DNA of 7,230 nucleotides from positions 1-7,230 of the forward strand of contig JAUWIO010000030.1 in the NCBI GenBank assembly GCA_030605305.1. The letters run 5' to 3'. Position 1 is the first letter of the stretch. Each line of letters opens with the position of its first letter. The position numbers and the translations under genes were made by a program. Below, in pieces: positions 4,953 through 7,230 of this stretch. Source of the DNA: Actinomycetes bacterium. Lineage in GTDB: Bacteria; Actinomycetota; Aquicultoria; CAJVYJ01; JAUVQD01. The notes beneath the pieces are model-generated. The model ran no database searches and was not told where the DNA came from. It was given only the letters and a program-made list of their open reading frames with translations.

Positions 4953-5097
4953 TTGTAAGGACGCGGCTACTAAACATCATTGACGCGATCACAACCAAAG
5001 CCGTGCCCACTCCGGACCAGATAGCGTAAGCAACGCTGATGTCGAGCTTCTTCAGCGCCAACGTCAGCATCGTAAAGCTCAGCCCCTAGAAGACCAA
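4945..5097 (-). pseudogene. Small multidrug resistance (SMR/EmrE-type) transporter remnant
   Basis: The minus strand codes for GLSFTMLTLALKKLDISV then AYAIWSGVGTALVVIASMMF, which matches the second and third membrane helices of SMR transporters; the AYAIWSGVG block is diagnostic. Intact members are about 105 residues with four helices and a conserved Glu in helix 1 that couples proton and drug binding. Here helix 1 and its Glu are gone: no SMR-like sequence is found upstream in any minus frame. Helix 4 is also missing, because the frame ends at a TGA at 4945-4947 inside the convergent 291-residue gene. A TAG at 5086-5088 interrupts the sequence exactly where the family normally has Tyr (LVF-stop-GLSF against LVFYGLSF). 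No start codon or ribosome site is placed to express it. Intact SMR proteins export quaternary ammonium compounds, guanidinium or polyamines. Confidence 0.85.
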
Positions 5098-5176
5098 CTC
5101 ACACCGGTACCTCCCGCAGTTTGTTTCACAGGCAGCAAGTGTTTACACATACGAAGGAATGGAAGCTTACCGGTCG

Positions 5177-6322
5177 TTACTGAGCCGGGTCAATTCTGAT
5201 AATAAGATCATCGGCAGGGGCGGGACGGCCGCGGCCATCCCGATTATTAGTGGCGATATAGATGAAGCCGTCGGGTCCGACCACCACATCTCTTAAGCGG
5301 CCGCATTCACCAGCGAAAGAGACACTTGGTTGGCGTGGCTCTCGGACATCAACGGCGAATAGCGCCTGGCCTCTTAAGCCGGTAAAAAAGAGAGTGCCGT
5401 CAAGGACAGCGGCCCCCGAGGGCGCCCAGGTCTCACGGCCGCTTTGAATAACCGGCGCCTTGAGGCCCGGCCTTCGCTCATCGCCCGTTATAATTGGCCA
5501 GCCATAGTTAGCGCCGGCCTCTATCAGATTGACTTCATCATGCGCCGTACTGCCGTGTTCGGTTTCCCACAGCCGGCCATTTTCGTCCCAAGCCAAGCCT
5601 TGCGGATTGCGGTGCCCCAAAGAGTAAACCGGCGAACCGGGGAATGGATTTGCCTTGGGGATATCGCCGTTATCTTTCACTCTTAATATCTTGCCTGCCA
5701 GAGACTTTTTGTCTTGCGCCTGCTCCGGTTCTTGCGCGTCGCCCGTTGTTATATAGAGCAGGCCATCCGGGCCAAACTTGATCCGCCCGCCGTTGTGATT
5801 GGAGGCGCCGGGTATTCCGTCTAGAATGACTTTTTCGTCTACAAGTTTTTCATCCTCTATCCGGTACCGGACCACTCTGTTCAAGAGCCGGCCCTGTGAT
5901 CGATACGTATGATAGACATAGATCTGGTGATTGGTATCGAACTGCGGGTGGACCGCCAGACCGAGTAGACCGCTCTCACCAACGGCTTCGACCTGATCGA
6001 TCACTCCGAGGAGCTTTGGTCGGCCTCCGTCTTTAGCGATCAGCTTGATGTTGCCGGAACGCTCGGTGAAGACCAGACTTTCATCGGGCAAAAAATCAAG
6101 GGCCCAAGGGACAAGCAGTTCCCGGGCAATAGTCTCTTTCGCCAGCCGCTGTTCGTCTTCGAGACTCGGCTGTTCATCAGGAGCGGGCTCTTCCGTTCGC
6201 GGGGCTATTCGCGACGGCCGGAGAGATGGCGCTCCCGAGTCCCTCCACAAAACGATACCGATCCCCGCTATCAAAAGTGACAGGACCAGGATCGAGATCA
6301 ATATGAGGCGCAATCGATCCAA
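5177..6322 (-). CDS. Membrane-anchored PQQ-type sugar dehydrogenase (glucose/sorbosone dehydrogenase family)
   Basis: 381 residues. An uncleaved-looking membrane anchor (about 6-26) is followed by a Pro/Glu-rich linker (30-62) and a six-bladed beta-propeller. Family blocks: LVPWALDFLPDESLVFTER (70-88), GESGLLGLAVHPQF (115-128), SNHNGGRIKFGPDGLLYITTGD (174-195) with His176 as the likely catalytic base, SLGHRNPQGLAWD (234-246) with Arg238, and WETEHGSTAHDEVNLIEAG (252-270). Such enzymes oxidise aldoses with PQQ outside the membrane and pass electrons to quinones or cytochromes; the E. coli relative YliI (Asd) is similar. Cofactor and substrate are inferred from family. No lipobox is present. 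The start is TTG at 6322, the first codon after an in-frame TAA; AGG lies a few bases upstream, and a TTG three codons later is an alternative. No PQQ synthesis gene is in the window. Divergent from hcp. Confidence 0.94.
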   Translation of the reverse strand: MDRLRLILISILVLSLLIAGIGIVLWRDSGAPSLRPSRIAPRTEEPAPDEQPSLEDEQRLAKETIARELLVPWALDFLPDESLVFTERSGNIKLIAKDGGRPKLLGVIDQVEAVGESGLLGLAVHPQFDTNHQIYVYHTYRSQGRLLNRVVRYRIEDEKLVDEKVILDGIPGASNHNGGRIKFGPDGLLYITTGDAQEPEQAQDKKSLAGKILRVKDNGDIPKANPFPGSPVYSLGHRNPQGLAWDENGRLWETEHGSTAHDEVNLIEAGANYGWPIITGDERRPGLKAPVIQSGRETWAPSGAAVLDGTLFFTGLRGQALFAVDVREPRQPSVSFAGECGRLRDVVVGPDGFIYIATNNRDGRGRPAPADDLIIRIDPAQ

Positions 6323-6586
6323 TTACCTAGAAGCTACTCCCGATGTTGGCTCGACTTTCTTCATTATGACCAAAATCGACCGGACTTATTTTCAGCATAG
6401 CATAGTGCCTGGCCAAGGCGATTGTGCCAGCTTTGTCGCCACCGGAGGAAAGAACGAACACTCTGCTCTGGATTGTGGAATTCGGAGACGAACTTCTGTA
6501 ATTAGTGTTTTTTGGAAAGAACGGTGGTAAATATTCCTGTTAGCGCTGTTTATGCAATGTGATTCTTAAAACGAGGAGGAGTATAA
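6323..6586. other. Divergent spacer between the sugar dehydrogenase gene and hcp
   Basis: This 264-bp spacer must hold the promoters of both flanking genes. A plausible minus-strand extended -10 is at 6394-6402. For hcp, the AT-rich block around 6526-6535 (taaatatt) is a possible -10, but no matching -35 at a good distance is seen. I found no clear FNR, NsrR or HcpR-type palindrome. The + strand frame is open to 6530; its first 19 codons (6324-6380) resemble a histidine-kinase C-terminus, and the rest matches nothing I know. Confidence 0.6.
6394..6402 (-). promoter_or_regulatory. Possible extended -10 promoter for the sugar dehydrogenase gene
   Basis: The minus strand reads TGCTATGCT, fitting TGn plus a 4/6 match to TATAAT. 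No good -35 is present. The implied leader before the TTG start is about 65 nt. Weak evidence. Confidence 0.3.
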
Positions 6587-7230
6587 ATGACGGAAAACGG
6601 TTTGAGAATGTTCTGTTATCAATGCTCTCAGGCGTCTCATGGGACCGGCTGCACGATCAAGGGTGTCTGCGGTAAAGACTCCACCACCCATCGATTGCAG
6701 GATAATTTAACTTTTGCGGCCAGAGGAATCGCCGCGTACTCCTATCACGCCCGTGAACTCGGACGCTCCGATGAAGATATCGATGCTTTCTTAACCGACG
6801 CCGGTTACGCAGCGGTCACTAATGTAAATTTCGACCCGGAAGATCTCCTCGACCAAGCACTTGAGGCCGGACGGATCAATCTCGAGACCATGCGCTTGCT
6901 AAAAGACGCCCATATCGACAACTACGGTGAACCCGAACCGACTAAGGTCAAAACCACCCCGGCGCGCGGCCGCGGCATAATCGCGACAGGCCACAGCTTA
7001 AAAGTCCTGGATGAGCTGCTAAAGCAGACGAGCGGGCTGGGGATCAACGTATACACACATTCCGAACTCTTGCCGGCACATGGGTATCCGGGCCTGAGAA
7101 AGTACCCGCATCTGGCCGGGAACCTCGGAGGCGCGTGGTTTGATCAAAAGAAGCTGTTTTCCGATTATGAAATGGCTATTCTAGTTACCTCGAATTGCGT
7201 TATGCCGCCTCTTGATAAGTATCGAGACCG
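6587..7230 (+). CDS. hcp: Hybrid cluster protein (Hcp / hydroxylamine reductase), class III-like, 3' partial
   Basis: 214 codons are visible before the window ends. The N-terminal cluster motif is Cys10-x2-Cys13-x8-Cys22-x5-Cys28 (MFCYQCSQ...TGC...GVCGK), the spacing of class I and III Hcp, which carry a [4Fe-4S] cluster; class II has longer spacing. Only one helical bundle (about 33-110) separates this motif from [10 protein letters not shown] (112-121), whereas class I and II have two. This missing stretch of about 110 residues marks class III. Ligands of the hybrid Fe-S-O cluster are in place: His136 in ATGHSLKV, Glu160 in [12 protein letters not shown] and Cys204 in VTSNCVMPP; the remaining cysteines lie beyond the edge. 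Hcp reduces nitric oxide or hydroxylamine in the cytoplasm under nitrosative stress. The start is well fixed by GAGGAGG seven bases before ATG. It is divergent from the sugar dehydrogenase gene; a partner reductase could lie downstream. Confidence 0.97.
   Translation, partial: MTENGLRMFCYQCSQASHGTGCTIKGVCGKDSTTHRLQDNLTFAARGIAAYSYHARELGRSDEDIDAFLTDAGYAAVTNVNFDPEDLLDQALEAGRINLETMRLLKDAHIDNYGEPEPTKVKTTPARGRGIIATGHSLKVLDELLKQTSGLGINVYTHSELLPAHGYPGLRKYPHLAGNLGGAWFDQKKLFSDYEMAILVTSNCVMPPLDKYRD

Noticed and set aside
6045..6530. Plus-strand open frame of 161 codons
   Set aside because: Its first half is antisense to the sugar dehydrogenase N-terminus and it has no ribosome site. Only the short kinase-like stretch at 6324-6380 deserved mention.
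6543..6548. AGCGCT palindrome upstream of hcp as an operator
   Set aside because: The flanking bases are not symmetric and it does not match a known Hcp regulator site, so six bases alone are not evidence.
1..7230. CRISPR array, tRNA or rRNA genes, insertion sequence, phage or defence system
   Set aside because: Both strands were read for spaced repeats, tRNA-like cloverleafs, rRNA-like sequence, transposase motifs and terminal inverted repeats. None was found.

Overview
The window looks like bacterial chromosome of moderate G+C (roughly 50-55% by eye), with short intergenic gaps, mostly good Shine-Dalgarno sites, and some GTG and TTG starts. The hybrid cluster protein (Hcp) at the right edge has the short, class III-like layout known mainly from anaerobic or thermophilic bacteria and archaea. 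With the ferritin-like mini-protein, this points to a lineage that lives at low oxygen. I cannot name the phylum. No rRNA, tRNA, CRISPR array, transposase, integrase or phage gene is visible.

Left block (1-1590, + strand): the 3' part of a large coiled-coil protein with three C-terminal membrane segments, followed 13 nt later by a 64-residue half-ferritin (rubrerythrin-like) gene. Convergent to these, on the - strand, are a YceI-family lipocalin-like gene and a Cdd1 helix-hairpin-helix gene. The Cdd1 start codon lies exactly where a transcript from a perfect TATAAT box would begin.

Middle block (2534-3932, - strand): a decayed C-terminal piece of a PLP-dependent glutamate decarboxylase lies just upstream of yceI, beside a 10-bp tandem repeat. 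Next comes a compact three-gene operon read leftward: TfoX N-terminal-domain protein, a dimeric alpha/beta-barrel (ABM-like) protein joined to it by an ATGA stop/start overlap, and a small secreted protein with a tail membrane anchor. A 144-bp divergent spacer carries one extended -10 promoter facing each way.

Right block (4077-7230): an unrecognised 291-residue helical protein (+) with an identical in-frame 15-bp repeat near each end; a dead fragment of a small multidrug resistance (SMR/EmrE-type) transporter (-); a membrane-anchored PQQ-type sugar dehydrogenase (-); and, divergent from it, the 5' part of hcp (+), which runs off the window.

Most of the content is ordinary: stress, redox and housekeeping accessory genes in small units. 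I see no defence, biosynthetic or mobile system. The less ordinary signals are two gene remnants that standard gene calling would miss, the half-ferritin paired with an unknown membrane coiled-coil protein, the probable leaderless Cdd1 gene, and the repeat-flanked orphan gene.
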